Origin: Eutreptiella sp. 'Long Island Sound 2002'
Taxonomy: Eukaryota > Euglenozoa > Euglenophyceae > Eutreptiales > Eutreptiaceae
DNA length: 64,000 nt
NCBI GenBank assembly: GCA_964036045.1
Contig: OZ038389.1
Span: 36,722,912-36,786,911 of the forward strand
Direction of reading: 5' to 3'
Shown here in pieces: positions 1 to 10,685 of this stretch. The notes below the pieces were generated by a model. That model saw only the letters and a program-made list of their open reading frames with translations. It searched no databases and was not told the origin of the DNA. The position numbers were made by a program, and so were the translations under genes. Position 1 is the first letter of the stretch; each line of letters begins with the position of its first letter.

Positions 1-124
1 TGGTTGGTGTGAATTCTCAGCCATGATCTCGTCCGATGGTGCTGGTTCCAGTCCCAGGTCCTCCGGCTCAGCAGTTGTCGCGCTCGACGGTAGCAGCTCC
101 AGGTCCTCCGGTTGGACAGCCGGT

Positions 125-2387
125 TCAGTGTCGGATTTGGGGGGCTGGTTCCGCAAGCTCATCTGCGTCAAGATCCTTCCCCACGGAACGTCCGCTTCGT
201 AGTGAAACGTACAGGTGGTCGTACGGCTGGGGCCACACCTCGTCATGAGAGAATGAGTCTTCGAGTACATGTAGGAACTCATCGACAGGTTCTCCTTCCG
301 GTGAAGCCCAATCTTCGACCAGGGGAATTGCGAAAGCCCGTGTACGTGTGGCATTTTCGATATCCATCAACTGCCGCGAAGTTAGACGGGAGCAGGCGTC
401 TGCCGCAGGGTTCTCGAGGCCCGGCATGTACCACAACGTCAGGTTGTATTCCTCGAGGAATTGGGACCATCATGCTTGCCGTGGTGTCAGCGGTCGAGGA
501 CAGGTCTTGAGATATCGAAGACTTTCGTGGTCAGTGTGCACGTGCACCTGCTGCGGTCCTCAAAGTAGGTGAAACCATTGTTTCAAGGCTAATACGATAG
601 CCAACAACTCCTGTTCTCGAATCGGGTATCGAATTTCGGCAGGCTGCATTTTCCGCGACATGAAGGCAATAGGTCGAAGATATCCCTTGTGCTTCCCATG
701 CGCACATCGTTGCGCCAGCGTAGCACCCACGCAGTCTTTCGAAGCGTCTGTGTACACGTGATACGGCTGTCGGGGGTCGATAGCACTGAGATGCGTCGCA
801 CTGATCATCGCCTGCTTCAACTTGTCGAAGGAAGCCTGGTGGACGGCTGTGCATTCCCACTCGAAGTCTGCCTTAAACATTGCAGTCAGAGGGGCTGCGA
901 CAGCTTGGAACCCTTCGACAAACTGCTGGTAAAATCCACACAATCCAATGAACTGTCGAACTTCATGAACCGTAGTTGGCGGAGGCCAACCTCGAATGAC
1001 CTTGATCTTTTCGGGGTCCACGTGTACTCCATCTTGGTCGACGATGTATCCACAGAAGGGTAATCGACTCTGAAAGAATATGGATTTATCGATGCAGGGA
1101 TAGAGCTGGTGTTTACGGAGTAGTTCATGTACCAGGTCGAGGTGTCGTTGGTGTTCGTCCGCATCCTTCGAGAAGACGAGGATGTCGTCAATGTACACCC
1201 ATACAAAGATCCCCAAGTGGTCTCGAAGGACATCGTTCACGACGGGTTGGAATGTCGATGGCGCATTACAGAGGCCAAAGGGCATAACAACCCACTCGAA
1301 GGCGCCAAATTGTGTGTTGAAGGCGGTTTTCTCGATATCTTCGTCTTGAAATCGGATCTGGTGGAACCCACTAACAAGGTCAATCTTTGAGAATGCGGTG
1401 GAACCCCCCAGTGTACTCAAGATGGATTGGATCGATGGCAAGGGATACCGATCTCGTACAGTTCGCGTATTCAACGCTCGGTAGTCGACGCACATACGCC
1501 ATTTACCATTCGCTTTCTTCACCAGTAGGCAACCCGCTCCGTATGGACTCGAGGATGGTCTGATGCGACCAGATCGATGCAACTTGTCCAATTGTCGTCG
1601 AAGTTCATCTAGTTGGCTCGGATCCATTTTGTAAGGGTGTACCCACGGTGAATTGTCTTCCGAATCGAGGCGTATTCGATGATCTCTTCCAGGTCGATAC
1701 GGAGGTAGGTCTCCATACTCCGCTTTCTCCCGGTCGTAGAGGTCCGCCCACTTATGTAATTGATTCGGTAGTTTGCGTCGAACGGGGTCAAGCCCGTCAT
1801 CATTGCCATCACTGGCTTGCATCTTATACATTTGATCGACCGGCACTGCTGCTCGAGGCATGCAACACAGAAATACTTGATCTCCCGTGAGATCAGATCG
1901 ACGGATCTCTCTTTTGAGTCTCGGCAACGAAATGTACTCAATCTCCATATCGCTGCACTCCTCATCGGTGATACCATCGTCCGTTTCGGACTCATCGTAC
2001 ATGTCAGTACCGCGCTGAACGTGTGTCGAGGAGTGTAGGTCAGGGTGTTCGGTGGCATGTGGGGTAGGACTGCCAACCGGACTCGCTTTCGAGGAACTGG
2101 ATGAAAGTATCGAAAGAAGGTCCAGCTTCGAAGCTGCTTGAAACTGCAGCTGGGTGGAATGTTTTGATTCGCCAAAAGACAACCGGTACGAAATCGAACC
2201 ATGTTGAATGTCGGCGTATCGCTCCTTCCAGTTGACAGTTGGATTGTAGCTTCGAAGCCATGGTAGTCCAAGCACTACATCCGGCAAAATCTCCAAGACC
2301 TTGAAGTGATGACGAAATACAAGCTCTCCAACTCGAACATAAGCTCGCGTGTAGTACCGTACTTCGACCAGGGTTGGTACCGAACGG
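125..2387 (-). pseudogene. pol: protease C-terminus, reverse transcriptase and RNase H of E1
   Basis: From 2387 down, the frame gives the end of protease (LPDVVLGLPWL), then a complete Ty3/gypsy reverse transcriptase: the conserved WRMCVDYRALN block, KIDLVSGFHQI, VMPFGLCNAPSTF and the catalytic YIDD (about 1200-1189). RNase H follows with HVYTDASKD (about 760) and REQELLAIV. A stop at 560-562 results from a frameshift. The next frame continues as the end of RNase H and connection domain (MPGLENPAADACSRL, about 436-390) with one in-frame TGA (about 475), and ends at 125. The catalytic residues of RT are intact, but the gene cannot be translated as a unit. Confidence 0.85.
2378..2387. repeat. 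Target-site duplication, left copy (insertion in E1)
   Basis: taccgaacgg, identical to 5029-5038. It brackets the 2.65-kb insertion, and removing one copy plus the insertion restores the protease frame. Confidence 0.65.
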
Positions 2388-3145
2388 CGTTCATGAACGC
2401 GTACCGTCCGCGAACGCGTACCGTCTTTCTATTATTTTCAAACTGGTCGTCGTCGTCGTGAAAAGCGGCGGTGGCGCGCTTGTGCGCATCGCAGAAAAGA
2501 ATTTATGCTACAAGGCTGCATTTTGTTTTTAATTACACAAATGTATGCGCATTTTTGAGGCGCATCGATCGGTGTGCAGTACGGTTGCATCTTCGCCAAT
2601 TCTGGCTGTTCAGTTGGCCGAGCGGGCGCTAACCGCCTGTAACTACTGCCAGAACCACCTGTTAGCGCTATCCGTCGATGTTATCGATAGCGTTAGCGCC
2701 GGCGCTGCACAGCACCGCTCATGTGCCAAGACTGCTCGGGTTTTCCCTGGGTCCCAAGGTTAACAACGAACTCCTGAGCGGCTAACACGGAACTTCCTGC
2801 CGACATTGCATCACTGGTAGTGGTCGTCGACATTGCATACATTGCATCACTTGCAGTGGTCGTTTTCCAGCTGATGTTGGCCAGCAGCTTTCACTGCAAC
2901 AACCCCATCCGTGAGTGCAATTGTGTGGGCAGGGCAGTTGTGCCGCACACATCTCACAGGCAGTTGCGTAATCCAGGTATGGCATACTTCTTGCAGGGTT
3001 GACTACTCAGGAATTGGTGCACTTCTTGCGGGGTACTTCCTGGGCTTGGGTATGCACTTCTCCTCAGGCCCTTGGTTAAGCCTACTTTACTTGGACCCTA
3101 CTCGGGTGGGAGCCCCCCGGACGGAGGGCGGGCTGCAAGGGTACA

Positions 3146-3396
3146 CTTTCTGAGTGTCTATTTTATTTCCGTATACACCCGAACTGCATTGAGTATTTTG
3201 GTGCAGCGGACATGTGTGTACTGCAGGTGTATACCGAAATAAAATAGGCCCTCAGAAAGTGTATCATTTCGGCAGCAAACATGTGTGTACTCCGAGTGTA
3301 TACCAAAATAAAATAGACACCCAGAAAGTGTATCCTCACAGCTGCTGACCGCAGCAGTACGAGTGTATGCCGATATAAAATAGACACTTAGAAAGG
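3146..3396. repeat. MITE-like inverted/direct repeat cluster
   Basis: The ends are imperfect inverted repeats of about 35 bp (ctttctgagtgtctatttta... at the left; ...taaaatagacacttagaaag at the right). Two further direct copies of the right-end motif (gtatacc[g/a]aaataaaatag followed by cagaaagtgta) lie between them. The same motif recurs in the B2 3' LTR (about 32752-32775), and a related one lies in the LTR-A copies. Confidence 0.6.
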
Positions 3397-4157
3397 GTTT
3401 TTTTTTGCCGGACATGTGTGTGCTGCAGGTGCATGGTGGGATAAAATATGCCGTCTACGCCCGTCTACATTTTCTGGAAATACCTCAAGGCTTGGCTCAA
3501 GTTTTGCCGCGCGTAGCGCGGGCAAGGAATCTACATCTATCAGAAAAAATTGGATGCTAGCACCAAGTTTTCTACCCGCGCATTTGCGCGGGCTGCAGGC
3601 TAGTCTGGTATTAATACCGCACAGCACGTGTGCGGTATTGAGATGGTGCCGCAGACAGGCACCGCATTGCAGCACGCGCGCACGCTAGACGGAAAATTGC
3701 CAGATGAATTGAAATATTGCGAAAAACACGCTGCTGGATCGAAAGTTTACTACCGATGTTGGTAATTAGCATTATTATGCATTACGGCACCACTTTTAGT
3801 CTTGAATCGTAATGTCGCAGTTTTGGGAACATAAGAACGAATTCTGCTAATACTAGTATTGTTGTGACCGCGTTGCAAATGCGCATTCAGCGGTGTATGA
3901 GTTTCCAGCAGCGGTGCCGTGTACGCTGAAAAACACTGCTCGCAAGGTTTTAAGTCCCTCCTTTTAGATGGGCCACATGTTTGTCCACCGACGCCAAGCC
4001 CAAATGAAGCAACCCGTCGCCGAAGCTTGCAGCGACCAGCGTGATGACCACCCTACTGACGAGCGGCGTGTATGTTCGGGCCTGTGCAAGCGCAAGCCTC
4101 ATGCTCCAGTGATGCGTCCACCAACGTGCAAGCCTCAGCAATGGGCATAGAATCAGG

Positions 4158-4345
4158 GCGAAGCAGCCCTGCGCGCACTGCGCGGGACTTCAAGGCGAAG
4201 CAGCACTGCGCGTAAAGTCAAGGCGAAGCAGCACTGCGCGTGAAGTCAAGGCGAAGCAGCACTGAGCGTAGAATCAGAGCGAAGCAGCACTGCGCGCACG
4301 GCGCGTGAAGTCAGGGCGACGCGTGAAGTCAGGGCGACGCAGCAC
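4158..4345. repeat. 28-bp tandem repeat
   Basis: gcgaagcagcactgcgcgt... recurs with starts at 4195, 4223, 4251 and 4279 (period 28), with degenerate copies on both sides. No coding role is apparent. Confidence 0.75.
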
Positions 4346-5028
4346 TGCCTGGGGCGACCTCCGCGCTGCGCCCAAGCGCCAAGGTAAATAAGCGTCGTCT
4401 GCCTCCAGTTGTATTCGCCAGAAGTCTTGTTTTCAGTGTGTGTCACGTGCGTGTGCCTGTCATTCACATGCAATGAGTGGATCTGTAAATTTGACTTTGG
4501 CCTCTGTGCCTCCATCAACCCTGAGGCGTGGTATGCATGTGTGTATTGATATCCTGATGTGTAGCCTTGCCTTTGTTTAGCTCTGTTGAATCCTGGGACC
4601 CCTCTTTCAAGGCCCGCGCTTAGCGCTGGACCAGGAAGAAGACAGTGTGCAGTAAAGTCGACGTTAAAGTATTCTTTGTGTCTGAGTTGCAGGGCAAGAC
4701 AGGGTAGAGCTGAAAAGTCATTTGCACGGTGTTTTAAGAAACATTTTCTTTTTGGCTGAACTGCAGGCAGGGTAGTGCATAAAAGGGAAGCAAACAATTT
4801 AAGGTGTGAATCATTTGCAGGGTGTTTTGAGAAACATTTAAAAGCAGGTCTGTGGTAACAAATATTTGTTGAAATTTTCTGGTCTTTTTGGGACAAAAGT
4901 TTGGTTGTTGGAATCAGCTCAAATATATCGGAAAACCAAGGATTCAGCGGACATTTAGTGGTGCCTACTGGGTTTTCATTGGGGCTAGGCGATACCATAC
5001 AGGACACCGGAGTACTGTATGGTATCGA

Positions 5029-5038
5029 TACCGAACGG
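5029..5038. repeat. Target-site duplication, right copy (insertion in E1)
   Basis: taccgaacgg, identical to 2378-2387. Confidence 0.65.
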
Positions 5039-5668
5039 TACACGTACTGTATGGTACCAACCCTGACTTCGACTTGGACACCTCCGGCTGTCAAGACATG
5101 TCCAGGGTTTCTCAGTTTATAGAGGGGAAGTCGCGCCCTCTTTGCTGTTTGCATTCGACATAAAGTCGCTGGTCGCTCCACAGTCGACCAACAGTTCCAC
5201 GCTGGAGTCAAAGGAGTCTACACGACATGCGCAAATGCGCCCTCGAACCGTGAACAGAGACGCATGCTCAGGTTCGGTTCCTTCGACAGTGACACCTCCA
5301 AGCGTCGAATTCTTTTCGGGTTTATTGGTGCTGGTGGTGGTGTTCAGCTCTTCTCGAGGACGTCCGCCACCAGGTCTTCGGAATTGTTTTCTAGGCCGTT
5401 GTAGGCCTTTCTCTGCTCTTGGAGCGGGATCGAAACCGTCCCTTGCTGTCTCGACTTTGATTTTGTTTCGGTGTGTTCGACCTTGATTCCCGACGTTCTC
5501 GTCCTCGGGATGGCGGTCGACCTTTTGGACAGTCACGGGCCAAGTGTCCTTGTTCACCACAATTGTAGCAACGTCTGCTTTCTCGACAATCTTGGCGTCC
5601 ACCATGTTGACGTCCGAACCGTTCACCAATGTAGGCATGTAACTCTTCTCGGAGCTTGGCAATTGCAT
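5039..5668 (-). pseudogene. protease (N-terminal part) of E1
   Basis: The frame downstream of the zinc knuckle contains LLVDCGATSDFMS (about 5195-5157), the active-site loop of a retropepsin-type aspartic protease, with Cys where Thr/Ser is usual. After a frameshift near 5120 the strand continues as protease-like sequence until it is interrupted at 5038 by the 2,651-bp insertion. The rest of the domain (ending in a VVLGLPWL motif) resumes at 2387 in exactly the frame expected if the insertion is removed. Confidence 0.65.
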
Positions 5669-6969
5669 CGAGACTCATCGGCTCTGCCACGGTCGAAGCT
5701 GTGGGCGCTGTAGCTGGAGTCAGCATTGGGGTGACGTGTGGCGTTGGCATAGGGTTGGATGGAAACGTGGAAGTCGAAGTGGGTGGGACCATCATAGGCA
5801 GGGGCCTCGACACTGCAGGACCCAGGGTGTGATCTGATGTCGTTCTCGACGCGTTCTGTACCTCTTCAAGTTGATACCCAGCCGCAATGTAGGCTTCCGC
5901 GATGGTCTCTACCAAGGTATCGAATCCAAATGGATTATTAGAACGCCATCTCGAACGGACTTCAACGATGTACTGCCGATGAACAGCGTCATTCGACAAA
6001 CCTTCAACAAATCGAGAGCTGGAGTTCACTGGTGTTTACCTTCGACTTGATAACGCATGTACGAAATTCTCGAACGTAATCTGCATGTCGGGGGAACTCG
6101 CTCTCTTTCAGGCTCAACATTCTCGACAAATACACTGGCTCATGAAATATGCAGTCGAAACGCTGGCCTAACACACGCATGAGCTCGAACCAGTCATCCT
6201 GTACAACTTTCGTCAGGCTATGATAGTACTCAGCGGCATCACCATCGAGGAGGAATGACATCGTTGCTGCCTGATCGACGGGTGAGGTGATGTCCGACAA
6301 AGTGAAGGCTCGTCGTAAATTTTCTTTCCATGTTCGAAATTCTCCACATCCAGGTTTACCCGTGAACCTCTTGACCGGTTTGTTCAGGCGTTCGACGCGG
6401 CGTCCCAAAATCTCCTGCGAAGGAGCACGTTGGACTACGAACTGGGGTAGTGGTTCGAAGGTAGGCTGCTGTGGGAGTGGTTGTTGTGGAGGGTGAGTTT
6501 GGTTCGAATTCGAAGAAGACGGTGGTTGTGGTTGTGGAAACTGGATGTTGTTCGGAGGTGGTGGACTCGAAGTTCGTATAAATTAGTTGAGAAGAGCATA
6601 ACATTGTGACAATTCATGTTCTACGCGTCGAAGTTCATTTGCAGCAGCTTGAGTTGCATTTTCCGTCGAGGACTGCAAGGTATCGATGCGCTAGCCAGTT
6701 GCTGCTGTAGCACTTGCTGCTGTTGCCTGCAATACATCGGTGCGTTGTTCCAATTCGATAACTTTGGCTTGAGTATCTGCAAGCTTCTGCGAACAGCTGT
6801 GAAGATCACGAGAGAGACATGGAAACCACTCGCTTTCTCGACTACCGATGCGCTCTGCGATGAACTTCTCTAACGAAGTCGAAAATTCGTGATGCAAGGG
6901 TGAATCACTTCGAAACAAACTGTCTCTGATGAAATGCAGCATAGCTGCATCATCGAAGGGCCGCTCCAT
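5391..6969 (-). pseudogene. gag: gag of E1, broken
   Basis: Structural capsid/nucleocapsid protein of E1. The ATG at 6969 opens a frame that continues, apart from a TAG at 6691-6693 and a TAA near 6585, through a Pro/Gln-rich linker into a capsid-like segment (about 6408-6010) resembling the retrotransposon gag domain. A frameshift near 6010 moves to the next frame, which carries a CX2CX4HX4C zinc knuckle (CYNCGEQGHLARDC, about 5581-5540) and an Arg/Ser-rich basic tail. Another frameshift near 5450 leads into protease. The zinc knuckle is diagnostic of nucleocapsid. The capsid assignment rests on position and general similarity. Confidence 0.75.
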
Positions 6970-7300
6970 TGTAGATCGAAGTCCAAATCAAGTTGACGGC
7001 GTTGCGGCGTCGAAGATTGATCTCAAAGATTGATCTCGAATCCTTCCCGCCACCTAGCTGGCTGCCACTTGTTGTGGTTTGTTTCTTGGGAACTCGACTG
7101 TGCCTCTTTGTTTCTCGAAAATCCCAAAATACGACAAACCTCTTCTGCGCAAGATCTTTAGACGAGGCACCAATAATAACACAATCTCGAAGACATAAAC
7201 CCTGTTCAAAGATTGAAGTATCTTACAGCACTCATTCACAGTTGGCATTCAATGCTTCTTTATTATTCACAGACTGCAGTGCGATTGCGACTGCGACTTG
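6970..7300 (-). other. E1 leader / possible LTR edge
   Basis: Non-coding and still TCGA-rich upstream of the E1 gag ATG. On the minus strand a tggcagccagc stretch at about 7060-7070 is in the right place for a primer binding site, but I cannot match it to a tRNA, and the 3' LTR needed to define the LTR lies outside the window. Confidence 0.3.
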
Positions 7301-8095
7301 CGACTTGCGCGCTGCTGCGCTGCTGCTGTTCGAAGCCATAACAATGACACAGACACGCCACCCGAATGACCCGCAACGCACGACCTGAAGAGGCGCACGG
7401 CAGACAGACAGGCACGAGCACGAGCACAGCACCACGGAGCTGGAGCAACGCCCTGGGGCTCCCATGGGGAGCACAGGGACACACCGAGGGGGACCGGCGG
7501 GGCCTTGCCACCAACGGGGGGTGTACATATGAGTGGCACAAGCGAAACTGGAAGTACGGCTACGGAGCACCGCGAAATACCGGATAATGGATTGTGCATG
7601 CAACACTGCCAGGGCGGGGCAGGGAACAGGGCACCGACAGGGGGAAAAAACTTTTTTACAGCGGTCCGACCACTTGTCATGGCTTTTCTTCCCGGCGGCG
7701 GGCGGGCGGCGCACAGTACAAACGTACCGTGCCGGCCCCACACACCTGGCACCGACCAACATCGCAACAAGCGGCACACCTGCACACAACAAATCCGACT
7801 GCGCGAACGCCCGCTGCGACGACAAGGAACGAACGCCGAACAAACCAACCAAGAGGCGACTAACACGACCACACACCGCCAGAACCACTACAGCGGACAC
7901 AACGTGACCGTGAACAGACCGCGCGCGCAGCGACCAGCGCCAAGCTGGCCGGGCGTGCATGGGCCGGTGCGAGAGCGACGAGCAACGAGCTAGCGACACC
8001 GTAGCGAGCCGCGCCCCCCGACCACCATGGCCACAAGCACAGAGGAACACTGCGACTCTACCGCTGCGGACGCGGCCCACGAACGTCCCCAAACT
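7301..8095. other. GC-rich unannotated DNA
   Basis: GC-rich, low-complexity sequence with long stop-free stretches on both strands but no recognisable domain. The stretches look like a consequence of composition. No RNA gene seen. Confidence 0.4.
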
Positions 8096-9240
8096 ACACT
8101 ACACGACAGTTGTACAAACCAAGACGCCACAAACCGACGCACACACAAACGTGCTGGCTACACGGGCAGGATTGGACGATAAGACCACAGGCAGCAGCGC
8201 AACGGAACCCACACGAACCCGGCCGACCATGAGGCGGCCACGACAACCACGCACCAACCACACCACAGCTGCGGCCACCACCTGACCGTAAACAGACCAC
8301 ACGCAAGCCGGCCAACGCCGAACCATCCAGGCGTGCACGGGTCGAAACGGAAACGGCGCCAAACGGGTTGGCAACACCGTGGTGCGCCACGCCCACCGAC
8401 GATCGTACCCACGAACACAGCAGAACACCAAAACGCTGCCAATACAAACGCGACCAACCAACGGTAACAAACTACACAACACTACACTTGGACAAACCAC
8501 GACGCCACTGACCAGCACCGACACGGACATGCCAGCTGCATAAACAACATGCGGCAGAACGACCACCGGCAGCAGCGCAATGGAACCCACGCAAACCAAG
8601 CCGACCATAAGGCGGCCAAGACGACCGCGAACCAACAACACCGCAGCTGCAGCCGCCACTTGACCATAAACAGACCACACGCCAGCCGGCCAACACCAAA
8701 CCAGCCAGGCGTGCACGGGTCGAAACGGAAACGTCGCCCAACGGGTTGGCAACACCGTGGTGCGCCACGCCCACCGACGATTGTACCCACGAACACAGCA
8801 GAACACCACAACGCTGCCAATACAAACGCGACCAACCAACGGTAACAAACTACACAACACTACACTTGGACAAACCACGACGCCACTGACCAGCACCGAC
8901 ACGGACATGCCAGCTGCATAAACAACATGCGGCGGAATGATCACCGGCAGCAGCGCAATGGAACCCACGCAAACCAAGCCGACCATGAGGCGGCCAAGAC
9001 GACCGCGAACCAACAACACCGCAGCTGCAGCCGCCACTTGACCGTAAACAGACCACACGCAAGCCGGCCAACACCAAACCAGCCAGGCGTGCACGGGTCG
9101 AAACGGGAACGGCGTCCAAAGGGTTGGTGACACAGTGGTGCGCGGCGCCCGCCGACGACCATGCCCACGAACAAAACTTGGCTCTACCATCACGCAACCG
9201 ACCAACCTACATGAACAAACTACACCGCAACTGTACCATA
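8096..9240. repeat. 378-bp tandem array, three copies
   Basis: Three consecutive copies with period 378 (for example equivalent positions 8457, 8835 and about 9213). The two downstream copies are the more similar. Because 378 is a multiple of three, a minus-strand frame stays open through the array (386 codons). Its translation is Val/Cys/Trp-rich with no known domain, so I do not call it a gene. Confidence 0.8.
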
Positions 9241-9735
9241 CGACCGACCAACCGGCCACAACGGCCTACTTCGCACTCCCGGCTCCCCGGGAGAGCGCAA
9301 GCTCGACCGAGTCAGGAGGTGTGAGTGTGCGCCACGGCATGCGAGTCCCGTAGCACGTGCTTCTTCAAGTCGCCTCACACCTACTGAAAACCAACCCAGG
9401 TGGGCCTGCCTGCAGGACAGGGCCTTTCGCCTGGCTCGGGGCCCCTGGGCCCCGGAATCCGGAGGTCGATGAGGATGTGCGGTGGGACCCTCCCCCACGT
9501 ATCATCCGCCCGAAGGAGAGGAATGTGAGACTTCGGTCGAACATGGGTTACCTCTCTGGACAGAACCCGCTGTAGGGTACTGCTCGCGGCGACCGCGCCC
9601 TTCCCCCACGTGGGGGAGCCGCTTTGTGGGGGCACGTGAAGTTGGGCCGTGGGTGGGTGAGCAAAAGCCCCTTGGTAAGTCCCCCCTGCGGGGCAACCCC
9701 AGTCCCGAGTCGACCTACCTACCTACCTGATGCTA
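9241..9735. other. GC-rich segment ending in a CCTA microsatellite
   Basis: Ends in (cctac)-type repeats at about 9710-9730. The last 70 bases resemble 52,570-52,647 (ccccttggtaag..., then a run of tacc units), so the two may be 3' ends of one dispersed repeat family, possibly non-LTR. No gene recognised. Confidence 0.35.
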
Positions 9736-10441
9736 CTGCACCATCCAGCAGAAAAAATTTACTGTGAAGCACCCCAAGGGATAAGGGGTCCTGGATGCTA
9801 GTTAGAGTGGGAAAAGGGGTGGAAAGGGAACAGAAAACCTTTAACAGTTTTCTGAAAAATGAAAAAAAAACAAAAAGAGGTTAGACAAACATACAGCCAC
9901 ACAAACCTGCATGCTCACACTAATGCAAACAAACACAAACAAAAAATCAGACAAAATATTCAAAACGTGAAACAAAAAAAAATTGAAATCTGAAATCAAG
10001 CCATCGCATAACCCCAAAGCAAATGCACAGAGCCTCAAACTGATTGTTCAGACCACCAAACAGTCTTCAGTTTCCAAAATTAAAGTAATATACAAACCCA
10101 ATGACTCCTTCAAATCTTCAGAATATATAATGTTGAATTAGGAAATTTCCCAAACTTCCAGGTAAATAAATGGCTCAGGCTCTGCAAAAGATGGGGGGCA
10201 GCAAGGCAGATGACAAGGAAAAGCAAAACCCGGAACGAAACAAGGACATACCTGGACCGATCGCACTGATCGCTGAGAACAGCGCAAAGCAGAAAAACGG
10301 AAAATCGAAAAACGAAACAACAAGCGACGAAAGCAAACGATATTAAACGATACTAAAATGAGAAGCACGCAAGCAGTGCTGTACATCTGAACGCCAATGG
10401 CAGTGCGGCTTCGCTGATAACCCAGACCAACACTTCAGAGT
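9736..10441. other. A-rich intergenic DNA
   Basis: A-rich and purine-rich on the plus strand, with short A-runs. I see no coding region, RNA gene or repeat of known class. Confidence 0.4.
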
Positions 10442-10685
10442 TTGGTGTTGTGCATTCAACCAAACTACGTGATCTTTGCGCAAAAAATCACTTATCCTTG
10501 GTTTTTGTAAGTGAAATCAGCTTCCGTCTAGAGGGTGCTCCCCGAAAGGTTAAAAACGCATTGAGAATGGTATGGGTAAATAATGATTGCAATGGAACTT
10601 TGTTTCCTTGCTTAGATGTGCCTTGGTGTCGTGCATTCAACCAAATTACGTGATTTTTGCGCAAAAAGCACTTATGCTTGGTTTT
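10442..10685. repeat. 181-bp tandem duplication, second copy split by element C
   Basis: The unit starting ttggtgttgtgcattcaacc at 10442 repeats from 10623. The second copy is cut at 10685 by element C and continues at 48813 (gtttttgtaagtg..., then gagaatggtatgggtaaata). The intact first copy therefore shows the pre-insertion sequence and proves where element C begins and ends. Confidence 0.85.
10681..10685. repeat. Target-site duplication of element C, left
   Basis: GTTTT directly before the 5' LTR, matched by GTTTT at 48813-48817 directly after the 3' LTR. Confidence 0.85.

Larger units (their letters stand above)
2388..5038. mobile_element. 2,651-bp insertion in E1 protease
   Basis: The ten bases taccgaacgg occur at 2378-2387 and again at 5029-5038. 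Deleting 2,651 bases makes the minus-strand protease frame continuous, so this is an insertion with a target duplication of up to 10 bp. The left end begins with the perfect palindrome CGTTCATGAACG. Near the right end is a hairpin (gataccatacag ... ctgtatggtatc). No transposase or other recognisable gene was found inside. It contains a hairpin/tandem motif cluster (3146-3396) and a 28-bp tandem repeat (4158-4345). Probably a non-autonomous element of unknown class. Confidence 0.65.
1..7260 (-). mobile_element. Element E1: decayed Ty3/gypsy retrotransposon, 3' end outside window
   Basis: Reading from high to low coordinates, the segment encodes gag (from 6969), a zinc knuckle, a retropepsin-like motif, reverse transcriptase and RNase H. 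Integrase and the 3' LTR would lie beyond position 1. The order gag-PR-RT-RH and the RT sequence are those of Ty3/gypsy elements. The copy is dead: two stops in gag, frameshifts near 6010 and 5450, a 2.65-kb insertion in protease and lesions in RNase H. TCGA tetranucleotides are conspicuously frequent across it, unlike the A/B/C elements to the right. It belongs to a different family from those: it has a YIDD reverse transcriptase and no methyltransferase-like domain is visible. Confidence 0.85.

Noticed and set aside
3416-3950. Possible gene in the insertion within E1
   Set aside because: Only short frames without domains or consistent coding signal on either strand.
8099-9259. 386-codon minus-strand frame
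   Set aside because: Follows from the 378-bp period and composition; Val/Cys/Trp-rich translation is not protein-like.
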